DNA of 64,000 bases from Triangularia verruculosa (Eukaryota; Ascomycota; Sordariomycetes; Sordariales; Podosporaceae), in the NCBI GenBank assembly GCA_033296885.1, contig MU863990.1:57955-121954 (forward strand). The letters run 5' to 3'. The number at the start of each line of letters is the position of its first letter. Position 1 is the first letter of the stretch. Shown one piece after another: positions 11,989 through 23,664 of the stretch. The position numbers were made by a program, and so were the translations under genes. The notes beneath the pieces are model-generated. The model was not told where the DNA came from. It saw only the letters and a list, made by a program, of their open reading frames with translations, and searched no databases.

Positions 11989-13194
11989 TGCATTGGCTGA
12001 GTTCGGTATCGCTGAGGGCAGCGAAGAGCGCCCGTCCCGCGACAGATGTTTCAATGTCAAGAAATAGTTGGAAAGATTCCTGGGGTTGTCGTTGGTGCGA
12101 TTAACTCTAGAAGACGATCTATTCCGGTCACATCTTGTCACTTGCGGCTCCAGAAGAGTTGCGGCTTGCAGGTCCAGCGGGCAATCGTCATCAATTGGCG
12201 GCGCGCCAGCCCAAGCTCCCCTGTCACCGGGGGGCAAAAGATTGCGGTCCAAGTACCTACCTTCTTCGCTTCAACATGCACCGAGCTCATTCTCATCCGA
12301 ACTTCTCATGGAACCTAGGTAAACTTCAGTCTGGAAATGAATGATGGATGGGATAATTCCAAGCATGTCAACACCAACATCCTCTTTTTGCGGGCAGGTG
12401 GACTTCGAGGGTATTGAACTCTGATGACGTTGCTGGAAGAGGGCCGTCCCGCAACCTGCTGCCCCACAGCCCATGAACTCTTGGCATTCTCTGAGCGGAA
12501 CGAGGGGAGCATCCGAAACATGAATTTGACAATCGGCGTGATGTGCGTGCATGTACCCATCGGATTCCTACTCATGTTTACTACATTACTCCCGACAAGA
12601 TGAGGTGTTGAAAGTAAATTTTTCTACCAAAGAACAAGAACAAGACAGACCTCTTTCAGGGTCATATCCAGCATTCTCGAATCTCGATCCCCCAAACAGT
12701 GGAACCCCTAACCAATCGCGACACAGGACCAGCATCTCACGCTCACGACCAACGCCGAGGCACATTCTGCGGTAATCCAAAGCCTCGCAAGCTCTAAGAC
12801 GTAAAAAAACGCCCGCTTTTTTGCTGGCTAGAGACCCCTGACCTGTCCGACGCCACAAGAAGAGAACCGTAACAGACCAATAGGAGCCACACGGGATCAC
12901 GGACATTTGCAGCGGTTGGATTGCCTGAGCAGGTGAAACCGATTTGGAATCGGATAGTAGCTTGTCCTGACCCCACCAGCACGCCCGGAGTTCTTCTAGA
13001 CCGGGGGATATATCTCTATCTTTCCTCTCTCCCCACCGTCCGTAATGCTTTTTTTTACCTCACGTCGTACAGCAGCTTATATATCCTCATCACCTATCTC
13101 GCGATTTGTGAACGCTACCGTCCTAACAGCGCCTCTGCGTGCTCATCATTACCATCTCAATAAACCCCTCCATCCTCGCCAAACCTTCGCCACA
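11989..13194. other. Divergent intergenic region upstream of the FAD oxidoreductase and GPX
   Basis: This 1.2-kb gap separates two divergently transcribed redox genes and should hold both promoters. Short open frames on both strands look like chance. An in-frame upstream ATG for the peroxidase lies at 13045. No other feature is recognised. Confidence 0.5.
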
Positions 13195-13758
13195 ATGGCC
13201 TCGGCAGCAACCATCTATGACTTCAAGCCCTTGGACAGCACGTCTTCCCCTGTTCCTCCTCTTTAGCCCTCACATCTTCCACTAACTCCCCAAACAGGCA
13301 AAGGCGAAGAGTACCCACTCTCTGACTTGAAGGGCAAAGTGATTTTCATCGTCAATGTCGCCTCCAAGTGCGGCTTCACCAAGCAGTACGCCGGCCTGGA
13401 ATCTGTCTACAAATCCGTCACCGCCAAGCACCCGGATCAGTTTGTCATCCTTGGCTTCCCCTGCAACCAGTTTGGCGGCCAGGAACCCGGCACTGAGGCG
13501 GAAATTGTTGAGTTCTGCCAGCTTACCTATGGCGTGTCTTTCCCCATCATGCAGAAGATTGAGGTCAACGGCGACAACGCCCATCCACTGTACAAGTGGC
13601 TGAAGGAGCAGCAGGCTGGGCTTTTGGGTTTCAAGCTGATCAAGTGGAACTTTGAAAAGTTCTTGATCGGGAAGGATGGAAATGTCAAGGGGAGGTGGTC
13701 GAGCATGACGACTCCGGAGAATTTGGAGAAGGACATCTTGGCTGAGTTGGAGAAGTAA
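13195..13758 (+). CDS. Thiol glutathione peroxidase (Gpx3/Hyr1 type)
   Basis: Two exons, 13195-13237 and 13298-13758, give 167 residues. The frame requires a GC-AG intron (donor A/GCACGT at 13238), because no GT lies in the needed phase. The peroxidatic site NVASKCGFT has Cys, not selenocysteine. FPCNQFG and WNFEKFLI provide the Gln and Trp-Asn of the catalytic tetrad, and EFCQLTYGVSFP may hold the resolving Cys. Fungal enzymes of this class reduce hydroperoxides with thioredoxin and can sense peroxide. The chosen ATG has an excellent context (CACAATGG). An in-frame upstream ATG at 13045 would add 50 residues rich in Arg, Ser and His that resemble a mitochondrial presequence, for a 217-residue form. 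Confidence 0.93.
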
Positions 13759-14211
13759 ACTGTCTCGTTCGTTTTGGATAAACAGACTGCGTTTTGGATA
13801 GCAGGCTTTGGATTAGAAGTTTTGTCAGGGGTCAAAATACCCCAGATCATTAATGACATCGCTGAGGCAATGAATGTGCTAGGTTGATTGAGTCGAATTC
13901 TAGGCCCACAAGCGCACGAGTGCTGCATCATGTCGTTGTACCTTGCCTACCACATGGTAGATATCGTGGAAGTAATGTTTACAAGTTGACGTTGCCGTCT
14001 GCTTTGTTCTCAGGATCACTTACAATCGTGCGCTTTGTACGCCTGCGGGAGGATATCTTCCTTTTCAAAGGAGTGAACCTAGTCTCTTGCTATGTATCAA
14101 GCATAGGTACTTTATATTCCAAAGATTGTATATCTCCTACTTCATTCCATATTTCCATCTCATTACCATCACCTCATCCAATCCTAACACTCTCCCGTCC
14201 GACTCTTTCCA
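13759..14211. other. Intergenic region between convergent genes
   Basis: This is 3' flanking sequence shared by the peroxidase and the DapA-family gene. It becomes C- and T-rich toward 14.2 kb. No gene or RNA is seen. Confidence 0.5.
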
Positions 14212-15195
14212 TCACAACGACTTCTCAACCTCCATAACCTCCCTCACCCCTTCTTCAATAGCAGTCACCTTCACCTGGTCCAACCTCTTCAACGGCCTTC
14301 GTGGGTGCCCGCCATACCCAAAGTAGCTCTGAATCGCCTGCTTCGTCCCCGCAATTGCAGCCTTGGTCAAGACCCAGTCACCCTTTGACAATGTCTTTTG
14401 CAGCGCAATGGCCTCGTCCCTCTTTCCTTCAGCATACAAGTTCCATACCTTGGCGCAGACCTTTGGCATCACATTTGCGCCTCCGGCGATGATCCCGCTA
14501 CCCCCGCTCGCCAGAGTCTGCACAGTGAAGTCGCACATTCCACCAAACGCCATGTACCCCGACCCCTCCGCCCATGGTGTCTTTGCTTCCGTTTCGAGCG
14601 CCACTCTCGTCAACTTTCCAGTGTTTCCACATGTGAACTTCGTACCGACAATGTTTGGGTGCGCAGCCAGTTTGATGAGAAGGTCAGAGTCCATATCAAT
14701 GCCTGCCACGGCGCCAGGGTAGTTGTACAGGATAAGCCCTAGGGGACTCTCATCGGCCACATTGATGAAATAGTCGTATATAGCTTGCTCGTCCATCAGG
14801 AATCGAAAGTAAGAGGGTGGGAGCAGCAGAGCATAGTCGGCCCCAACATGCTTGGCCAGCTTACAAAGCTCGATCGTTCCACGGACACTGCCTTCGGTGG
14901 CGCCAATTATGATGGGAGTGTCTGTAAAGCCAGCCTCGTCCAGTGCTTCTCTCGTAGCCTTAGTCACTGCCAGTTTCTCCTCTCGTGTGCAGTGAATAGC
15001 CTCGCCGTTTGAACCCATCGTGACAAGGCCTACAAGACCGTCCTTGACTAGTCTTTCGGCATGCTTCTTGATGGTAGGGATATCGAGGTCTTCGGTCTCG
15101 GGGTCGAAGAAAGTCATGGTAGGGGCGTAAATACCGCATGGGAGCGGCCTTCGCGGGGAAGAATGGCCATTCGTGGCACCATTGGGGACAGTCAT
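14212..15195 (-). CDS. DapA-family lyase/aldolase (dihydrodipicolinate synthase-like)
   Basis: A single exon of 327 residues from the ATG at 15195 (context CAACCATGAC). It has the TIM-barrel hallmarks of the DHDPS/NAL family: GSNGEA at residues 61-66, the YNYPG tyrosine motif near 157-161, and the Schiff-base lysine in NIVGTKF at residue 186. GGSGIIAGGANVMP fits the family's C-terminal phosphate-loop-like region. Fungi make lysine through aminoadipate, so the reaction is probably not lysine synthesis. A 4-hydroxy-2-oxoglutarate aldolase or sugar-acid aldolase role is more likely. An in-frame ATG at 15408 would add 71 residues (hydrophobic and Arg-containing), possibly a mitochondrial leader. 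Confidence 0.88.
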   Translation of the reverse strand: MTVPNGATNGHSSPRRPLPCGIYAPTMTFFDPETEDLDIPTIKKHAERLVKDGLVGLVTMGSNGEAIHCTREEKLAVTKATREALDEAGFTDTPIIIGATEGSVRGTIELCKLAKHVGADYALLLPPSYFRFLMDEQAIYDYFINVADESPLGLILYNYPGAVAGIDMDSDLLIKLAAHPNIVGTKFTCGNTGKLTRVALETEAKTPWAEGSGYMAFGGMCDFTVQTLASGGSGIIAGGANVMPKVCAKVWNLYAEGKRDEAIALQKTLSKGDWVLTKAAIAGTKQAIQSYFGYGGHPRRPLKRLDQVKVTAIEEGVREVMEVEKSL

Positions 15196-17544
15196 GGTTG
15201 CGTAAGGAGAGAAGAGACGATGAGTAGGACGTTGAAAGGCAGGGACTTGGTATCTCAGAGGCTGAGTGGGACCTCGCGTGTAAACCGGGGAGCAGGCACG
15301 TGGTGAAGAGTAGTAATATAGGACAGAAAAGCCAGGAACGGCCAGGAAGGAAAGCTGGCTACTTAAGAAGTAGTAGGAGAACTTGATGGGTGCTGGCAGC
15401 CGCTCCATGACCTAACGTAAATAGAAACCGGTGGGGCTTCGCTTCTTGAACTGGCTGTGGGATGAACATGTACATTCTGATCAAGCATGGGTCTGTAGAC
15501 CCTTCATGTGTGGGATGCTGAGCAACAGCGGGCCAAAACCTTCACCTCGGAGCCAAGTTCTCCAAATTCAATTGCAGGGAGTGACGGGAAGAAGGGGAGC
15601 TAAGGGTCAGATGCAACAGAGTTGCCAACACACTCAGCGGCAAGGCGGCCGCTGGTGACCATTGACATGTCTTGCAGCTATATGGGGGTAATCTATATAG
15701 CAATGGAGTCAAGAAATCACGCACCCTTAAGCATCCGCCGGCAGCGAAACGTGAAGATGTACCATCGTGAGTCCCTGACCTTCCTGGCTATAAGACATTG
15801 AGTCGAATTGACCAATCCAGGCAACCGGGTTTTAGCCAAGCGATACTGGCATCCCCTATGACGATCACAGACAGGGCCCGAGACCTTCAACAGAATCTTG
15901 CGGTAAAAAGAAAAGCCAGTCATCTTCGAGACCCTCGACCTCGGATTGGATGTTCCTGCCCAGCCACGGCCAGCTTGAAGCTAGTCAAGGTTCCTTTGCT
16001 AGTAAGACTGCGGTCCCGTGATCCTTCAGACTCTACTATTGAAACAGGAACTACCTGCTAGATATGGGTCATGTGGGTTGCGTGAAGCAAGCTAGACAGC
16101 ACTCTCGAGTGTGAAAAAACCAAGAGTCAAGCGGTGACGTTAAAGGAAGAAGTCCAGAGCAAGCGGACAGATCCGGTAACCCCACAAAAAGCGAACAATA
16201 TGCCGGGAGAGCTGCAGGTTGATGATGCGTCCTGGTTGTACGGAGAAGCGACCTTTAAGCAGTTCATCCGGGAGGACGCATGAAGGACTGACCGGCTGAC
16301 AGGACGATGGTGTTGACGAGCAATGGTCTTCCAGGACTTTTAGAAGGGTGACGGGTGTACAAGCTAGAGAGGAGGCGGTGATTGGTGATCAGAGTTGTGT
16401 TCTCAGCTCTTTACCGATGTTGCTGCCGTGAGGTACCGTCAGAAGTCTGAAGCAGGATGTGGTGAGATGAATAAGAAAAACTGGAGACCGGCACCTGTCA
16501 CAACTGCGCCCGCGCTTGTGTGTGTCGCTAACCATGTCCCCGACGGAGAAACAATTTCCTCCAATCATGCTGAAGACTAGGTCAGCGAATTTGGGGGACA
16601 AAATGCGGGCGCAATGGCTATTTCATGCTTGCTGAAGGGAAGAAAGCTTGACTGGTCCTTCACACCACATTGGAAAGGCTGTGGGAGTTTGGCGAGAGAC
16701 GTGACCGGTGAGGAATCCAAGCTTGGAGGGTGTGATGATGGAATTTAGCCGGAGAACAGAGGGATCTTGTCAACCCACAACCGTGGGTAGCCTACATGAC
16801 GAACTGGGCGCCTCTAAAGAGCTCCCGTGAGCTGTTGTCGTTGTTGGAGTTTTGGCGATGCTTGGTTCCTTCCATCTCATGAGCTTCTAGCAGATGCGGG
16901 GCAGTGTGGGGGTGGGTCTCTTGGTGGGGCTTCGGGTTATTTCCATGTTTCTCCACCGAGGAGAACTATCCAGGCACTGGGCCCGTGACCCAGGCCTTCA
17001 TTATCACCGTCATATCATGAACAACACCAATTGCTCTTGCAAGCCTGGATATTCATTTATGAGTGGCGGAATCGATCGATCCCACGGGAGGGAACACTGG
17101 ACTGGAATAGCTGGGGTCGAATTGACACCCATTATACACCATGTCATGCATTGCGCATTGCAGTGGACGTTGCAGTGAATCGGCTGGATGAATACTCTTC
17201 TCCAAATCGACCCCAATCCGAATCTGAGTACCCCTCTTCCAGAATTTTTCCGGATCGTCGGCGAATACAGCTTCAGACGAGGTTACTGTGCGCCTCCAAC
17301 TTCAATCACTATGCAAGCACTGCAAGTTGCCTTTTTACACAACGCCGAGCACCGAGAGCATGCCCAAAGCGGTGCATCTTGGTAGTACTCTGGATGAAGC
17401 AAGCGTTATCGTGTTCTTCCGTTGGGCCTGCCTTACTTAACTGCAGATCTCCGATGCTTTCATCTAACAGCATGTTCCACCAAAACCTGATTTTGGATTT
17501 CCCTGGATGATTTTGACTTCTGGTCGTCTGTCTTGACAACAATC
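15196..17544. other. Divergent intergenic region, 2.3 kb
   Basis: This lies between the DapA-family gene (-) and the Gfo/Idh/MocA gene (+). Apart from the possible N-terminal extension of the DapA gene up to 15408, I see no coding signal, tRNA or repeat. It is likely promoter DNA of both genes. Confidence 0.45.
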
Positions 17545-18906
17545 ATGGAGCCCCTTAATGTATTGATGGTATGTAGAGATCCCCTATCGAGTGCTTACTT
17601 CTTCTTCTGACCTTGTTTGTTTAGGTGGGTACTGGGGAGTACACCACAGGCTTCGTGGGAACCGGAGGTTCAGCCTCAGATAAAAAGGTAGGCGTGGTTG
17701 GACTCTCGATGTTCGATCTGAGACGAAGGGGTAAGGTCGGCAAGCTCGGTATGGTAGGAGTGAATGGGACGAAGTACCCTGCCATCAGTGAGTAATCCAT
17801 GTTCAAGGAAGCTCACCCAAATAGCTAGCTAACAGTTGTAAGGGGAACATCTGCACAAGAATATTACTTTGGCCTACAACAACCTTGACACATCATTCGA
17901 GTCGTTTCCTGCCGATGATGCCAAAGACCCCGACGCATACAAGACCGCCATCGATGCCCTAAATCCCGGCGATGCCATCACCATCTTTACGCCCGACACG
18001 ACGCATTATCCCATTGCCCTGTATGCGATCGAACGAGGCATCCATGTCATGATAACCAAGCCCGCAGTCAAGCTGCTTGAACACCACATTGCCCTCCTCG
18101 CTGCCGCTGAGAAACATGGCGTCTATGTCTACGTCGAGCACCACAAGCGCTATGACCCAGCGTACGCTGATGCGAGATTCAGAGCACGGAAACTCGGTGA
18201 CTTCAATTATTTCTACAGCTACATGTCACAGCCCAAGTTCCAGCTCGAGACCTTCAAGGCCTGGGCTGGCATCGATTCAGATATCTCGTACTACCTGAAC
18301 AGCCACCATGTCGATATCTGCGATTCCATGGTATCTCAACTGGGGTACGTCCCGGTCAAGGTCTCGGCGTCAGCATCAAAGGGTGTTGCTACCAGCCTTG
18401 GCTGCCATGAATCCACCGAAGACACCATATCTTTGCTTGTGCACTGGGAGAAGAAGGACGATCCTTCAAAACATGCCACCGGTGTGTACACGGCTTCATG
18501 GACCGCACCGCAAAAGGCCGGGGTTCACTCGAACCAGTACTTCCATTACCTGGCAAGAGATGGCGAGATCACGATTAACCAGGCCAAACGTGGTTACGAC
18601 GTCGCAGAAGATGCGGCCGGTCAGCTGGTCTGGTATAATCCGTTTTACATGCGATATGCGCCTGACGAGGATGGAAACTTCAATGGTCAGAGCGGATATG
18701 GCTATGTATCTATGGAGAAGTTTGTGGATGGCTGCCGGTCGATCAACGTTGGCGAGATGAAGCCTGCAGACCTGGATGCTAAAGGGCTTCCAACTTTGAG
18801 GAATACCATCGCAACGACAGCAATTCTCGAGGCAGGGCGACGGAGTATTGACGAAGGGAGAGAAGTCCGCATCGAGCAGAACGATGGGACTTGGAGGCTT
18901 ATGTGA
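17545..18906 (+). CDS. Gfo/Idh/MocA-family NAD(P)-dependent oxidoreductase
   Basis: Three exons (17545-17568, 17625-17787, 17843-18906) sum to 1251 nt and 416 residues. Exon 1 encodes only eight residues (MEPLNVLM), and splicing completes the Rossmann strand [12 protein letters not shown]. The hallmark lysine motif of the family is seen as [12 protein letters not shown], followed by [12 protein letters not shown], and the C-terminal substrate domain contains [12 protein letters not shown]. Proteins of this type reduce or oxidise sugars or sugar acids. Fungal relatives are often labelled D-galacturonate reductase-like, which I recall but cannot verify, so the substrate is open. Its 3' end is only 98 bp from the convergent NLR2 gene. 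Confidence 0.85.
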
Positions 18907-19004
18907 TCTCGATTAATCGCTTCTGACACGGATTAGCCATGCTATCTATTCTTGCCTCTCTGAAGGCCATGCTCACCAGTCCTGTAACAACCCATGCCGA
19001 TCTC

Positions 19005-22000
19005 TTAGCCCGCCGCAGACATTAGCACTTCATCGTCGATATTGGATGCCAAGTCTTGAGCTTTCGCTAAGCATTGCGAAGAAAATGCTCCTAGTGACTC
19101 TGCATACGGTACCATATCGTTCGCGCCTAATCTCTCAAGTATTTTGATAACAACAGTCCGCGACGCCCTGAGCACACGTCCAAGGCTTTCAGGTCGGTTC
19201 TCTACAGCAGCTCCATATCTCATCTCATTGACTGGGGTATGCTCGTGAGAAAATGTGTCAACTCTGGTGGCAGCAACATGTTCCAGCCTTTGTGTCGCTC
19301 CTGCCAATCGCTCCGAGCTTAGACTGATGCCTCTCCGAATAAGAATCTTGACCACTTCCATGATCGACAGCGGCCGTGATAATTTTCTTCTGATCCATAA
19401 TCTTGAGGAATCATCAAGTCCCTTCAACACACCTGTAGGGCCATCGCCCGAATAAGGCGCAGACGCGTAAATGCTTTGGTTGATCAGCAAAGAATATGCC
19501 ATGAGCTTCCTGACCCGACCTTGTGACCATCCCGGTAACATTTCTTGTTTCTCTGGGTCCAGCAGGATTCTGACCACATCCCTGAACAGCTGAGTAATAG
19601 CTGCCTCTAGAACCGTCTGTTGATAATCACCGTCGGCATTGACAATCTTATCCAGCAGACTACTTATGATGTCATCCCATCTGCTGGCTTGAGAACGTTG
19701 ACGGTGCGGCATTGCTTGCTGCCAAGATACCGCTTCGCATTTGGCCCCAACTGCGCACATCAGAGAACGCTGATTTGGCTTGACCCCGTGTTCAAGTAGA
19801 AGGCTGACAGCCGCTGTCTGTCCATTGAAGGCTGCCACTTCTAGGGCGTGCCCTAGATGTGGATCAGCACCAAAGTCCAAAAGGATTTTGACCAGCGCTT
19901 CATGCTTGGTTACCCAGGCGGCGAGGGTCAATGGTGTTATTGAATGGAAGTCTTCTTCCAAAAACCATTGACTTTTTCCAGGCCCTGAAGGATATCTCAA
20001 TGTACAATAGCAGATCGGCTGATTGGGGTCTGACCCTGCCTCCAATACCAAACGTGCCAGCCGTTCGTCTGACTTGGCCATTGCAGCAATCAAGCCGGTT
20101 GTTCCATAGAGGCTTCGAACATCCACATCACAGCCATACCTCAAAAGTTCCGACAGGACAGCAAGATGATCGTTCGCGACGGCTTGGAACCAAGCGCCTT
20201 GTAGAACTTCAGAGCTACGATTAACACCAGGTTTGTGCAAAAGATCCGTGACAACCTGTAGGCAGGTCAGCATGAGATAGGTAATTCCGAAGAAGGGGTG
20301 TCAGAACGGTGCGACGTACCAGTTCCATGCCGAAGCACGAGGCAGCGTAAATAGATTCGAGAGTGACTAAGCTGCGGTATGAAAACTGACCCAGTTTACC
20401 GATCGAGTTCCTTAATAACAAGCAAGGCGAAGACTTGCCATCTCTACCATTGAAAAAAAGCAGAAAGGTACTGTGGAGATCGGCGCTGGTCTTGTCGGCT
20501 GCTTCGTGATGTATTTCCCAGCTTGTCAATGCGTAATCTAGGAATGGGTATTCGCTCCAGCAGCTCAGAATTGTTCGCCCCTGCTCAGAGAGAATGATGC
20601 TGCAGAGTTGCGGGTCTATCATGTAAGTGAGGCAGATGCGCGTAGCCTCTGTATGAGCAGTCGGGCTTTGGACGTGAAACTTGGAGGCCTGTGACTGTGA
20701 TATTCGTTCCGATTCCAGATATTCTCGAACAGAATTGTGGGCAATGCGGATTGTAGCCTGGTCGACTTCCAAAAGCCCCGGGCAGATGTGGAGGATGTCG
20801 TCCGCACCTGATAATATCTTGTCTCTGTTGAACATGGGAAGTTCTCCAAGCTCCACGGCCATGGCATCAATTAGTTCTGCAGCAGTCAGTGGCCTGGTGG
20901 CCGTACAGAGTAGTGTCAGAGCTCTCCTGGCATCGTCTGCCAAATCTTCGTCAATGTTGAGAAGCATGCGCTCATATGTTTCGTGCAAGGTCCTTGGCAA
21001 TGAAGCAAGCAAGGTGTTTACTCTTGATTTGCTCCCTGGACACGTTTCCAAAGCGATGAATTGGCACTCGACCCATCGAAACCTGTGGAATATATATCAG
21101 TCACCGTACGACTCAACTTGAGAGCTAGAAACTCACGATCCTTCGGCTTTTGAAGCCAGAACCTCTTGTATTGCATGATGAAAATTTGCCAATCTTCGAA
21201 ACCGACGGTGGCTTTGGAGATAGCCGGCGATAAAAGACTCAATGTCCGAGTCTATGGAGTGGTTCTTCATCTTAACATCCTCATGGTCACCTGGGAGAAG
21301 AGATTCTCGGATGTCTTGTTCATCCCGACTGGTTACTAAGAGATGTAGTCGACACTAACCAATCTCGGATCTCTTGAATTGTATCAAGTAAACCACCCCT
21401 GTAAGTTTGCTTTGGGCTCTCATCAAGCGCATCTAAAATGAGATAGACATCGCTGAACTCCTTGATCAAAATGCGAAGGGCATCCAATAACACCCGATCC
21501 GGAGGTGATGCATGTTTGTGTGCCTTCCTCAAGCGCCCAAGCAGATCCAGCGCAGGGTTGTCCAAGCTGAGTTGACTGCCAAGTTGTAGAATCAGTGACC
21601 GAAGCATTGAAGAGGTGCTTTGTTTCGGTTCGTCGTTGAAGGTGAAGTAAAAATAGGCGAGGCCAATCGATGAGTTGGAATGCCGATGTTTGAGTGCGTG
21701 CTGGATCGCAGTTGAGGAAAGGACGGACTTCCCACAGCCGGCAAATCCGTTCAACCAAAGAAAGGAATTGGGCTTGACAAGCCAGCTGGAAAATGCTGCG
21801 CCCTTGACAAACCAATTGCCAGTATTCTGATAGCGTTTCTTGCAGGCTTCGTTGTATTCAAGGGATGTGTCAGGCGCCCTCAACCAGTTCTGGATATCAG
21901 CAGACATTTGACAGGCCATGAGAGCGTCGAGCACCTTTTTGGTATCTTCGACATCTTCCTGCACATTTGCGATGCTCTTCTGCTGCAAGACGTTCAGGAC

Positions 22001-22542
22001 CAGATTTAAGCTGGAACATGTCCCGTCAATCGCTTCTTGAAGCTTCTGAAGTGTGCTTTCTGCAGTATGGGACGTTAGTCTCTGCCAAGTAGGAGAGAAT
22101 GCATAGTTCCGAAAGACATCTCAGTTGTGCTTCGGAATCTCTGGCAAAGCAGAGGCAAGATCGAAAGAAAACGAACAGGGTGGCACTAACTGCAAAAGGG
22201 ATATGTCACTCGACGGACGGCTGTGCGTGCGAGGGTCTCAATGTCCTTTACAGGGACATCTGCAAACCTTTTGGCTTCATCGGCAAGTTCGTGTATATAT
22301 TCTTCGCAGTCCTGGACCGAGGACTCTATGACTTGGACAATATTTTGGCCGTCATGATTGGAGTTGGGGGCCTTGATACCTGTGTGTAGAACCTCGAGGA
22401 CTGAAAGCAGGCGATTAAGACCTTTGATAGTCCGGGAAATGTCGTCTTTTTGATCTTTTGCTGATGTGTAATACTGAACAAGGCTCTGTGTCGCTTGGAT
22501 TCCTAAAGATACGATGCCGACAACAGTGCCAGCAATCTCCAT
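19005..22542 (-). pseudogene. NACHT-ankyrin NLR paralogue with frameshift (NLR2)
   Basis: Exons 22542-22191, 22059-21137, 21082-20320 and 20255-19005 match NLR1 in intron position and phase. Exon 2 is 923 nt, where phase continuity needs 2 nt more. The break lies near 21340-21360, just after EIRDW, where the reading shifts and hits a stop at 21320, leaving about 363 residues. Downstream coding (LLVTSRDE..., winged-helix segment, ankyrin region) is otherwise open to 19005. Domains: HeLo-like N-terminus (MEIAGTVVGIVSLGIQATQ), NACHT with Walker A GFAGCGKS and LILDALDE, and a longer ankyrin tail (417 codons against 168 in NLR1). It could be a pseudogene, a truncated receptor or an assembly error. 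The start was chosen by alignment with NLR1. Confidence 0.8.
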
Positions 22543-23067
22543 GATGAAAGTTAGCGCGACGGTGTCGATTAAGGGTATCTGGGCGAAAGGGTACAAGAGA
22601 TAATTAATTCGATCCAAAAAGTTACTTACCAAGGCATCTAGATGGGCACTTTTGGTGCCCAACTCCCTTGCGCCACTATTGTCACGCCAAGAGTCCGACT
22701 GGTTGGAAGCAGTAAGCGCTCAGCGCAGCCTCACATATCAGTTTCAGGTCGGCACCAGAACGCGACAAAGTAAGGTTTTTTACCTTTTTTCGTGGTGCCC
22801 AGCACCCCCTGAGGATAATTGGAAGACCTTTTGAGAGCGTGAAGCACAGGAAAAACATGGTAGGGGGATGCATGTAGAAACGCGAAGTGAAGGCCACTGA
22901 GACGTTGGAGCACTTGGTACCCAGTTGTTTGTTGGATGATTTTTTGTATGTATAGTTTTGTTTTTGAACACTTGTTGACCTGCAAGGTCAGAATAAAGGT
23001 CTAAAGTTTCTCAGGGGTATCACAGAATATTACCAACTCGTCAGATCTTCAACGCCCCCGAGATATC
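22543..23067. other. Intergenic region upstream of NLR2
   Basis: Short gap between the NLR2 start and the 3' end of the peptidyl-tRNA hydrolase gene. Several small overlapping frames are open on the minus strand, without recognisable content. Confidence 0.45.
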
Positions 23068-23664
23068 TTATGATGCCTCCCACTTCTTCTCAAGATCCAT
23101 CAAAGCACCCAGAAGCCCAGCGCCTCCCTTCTCTTCAATGATCCCTCTCGCGTGCCTTGGGATCTTGCTCAGAACATAATCCGAAACCGATGCCTTCTCT
23201 CTTTCCGCCGGCCTGCCAATGCCGATTGACACCCTCGCCCATTTCCCTTCTGGATCCGGCTTCAACGAGGCATTCACACTCTTGATGCCATTATGCCCCC
23301 TGTGACTCCTTGCCCAGTCCCGAATCTTCACCACTCCAAGCTCCTCCTCCAGGTCGTCATGCACTAGCACAACTCCCAGTTCTGCTGGGCTGAGTCCATT
23401 GTCGACCAGGTGCTCCTTGTAGGCTTTGGCGAACCATGGACCGGTAACGTTCATAATTGATGGACTCTGCAGGAATGAGTATTTTGGCCCAATAGAGGCA
23501 AGTGTGCTCTTCTTGCCGTGACGACTTGATGAAAATGAAGGTTGCGTAGCGGATATTCTCTTTTGTAGTGCTTCGAGAACAATGTTGCCGGCTGAGTGGT
23601 AAGTGTTGCGGTAGGCTTCGCCGGGGTTGCCAAGACCAACGACGAGGACACGTCGGATAGACAT
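23068..23664 (-). CDS. Peptidyl-tRNA hydrolase, bacterial Pth1 type
   Basis: A single exon of 198 residues. It opens with VLVVGLGNPGEAYRNTYHSA, which holds the GLGNPG motif (residues 10-15) and the catalytic histidine (residue 23). VLVHDDLEEELG carries the conserved aspartates, and RDWARSHRGHNGIKS matches the family's GGHNGLKS region. The enzyme releases tRNA from stalled peptidyl-tRNA; the bacterial type in fungi is usually mitochondrial. No long presequence is visible, though the first residues (MSIRRV) are basic. The gene is divergent from the RVS161-like gene, with 840 bp between them. Confidence 0.9.
   Translation of the reverse strand: MSIRRVLVVGLGNPGEAYRNTYHSAGNIVLEALQKRISATQPSFSSSRHGKKSTLASIGPKYSFLQSPSIMNVTGPWFAKAYKEHLVDNGLSPAELGVVLVHDDLEEELGVVKIRDWARSHRGHNGIKSVNASLKPDPEGKWARVSIGIGRPAEREKASVSDYVLSKIPRHARGIIEEKGGAGLLGALMDLEKKWEAS

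Noticed and set aside
21332..21355. A 24-nt GT...AG stretch in NLR2 that could be called an intron hiding the frameshift
   Set aside because: Far below the size of any spliceable intron in this window, with no room for a branch point. NLR1 has coding sequence at the same place.
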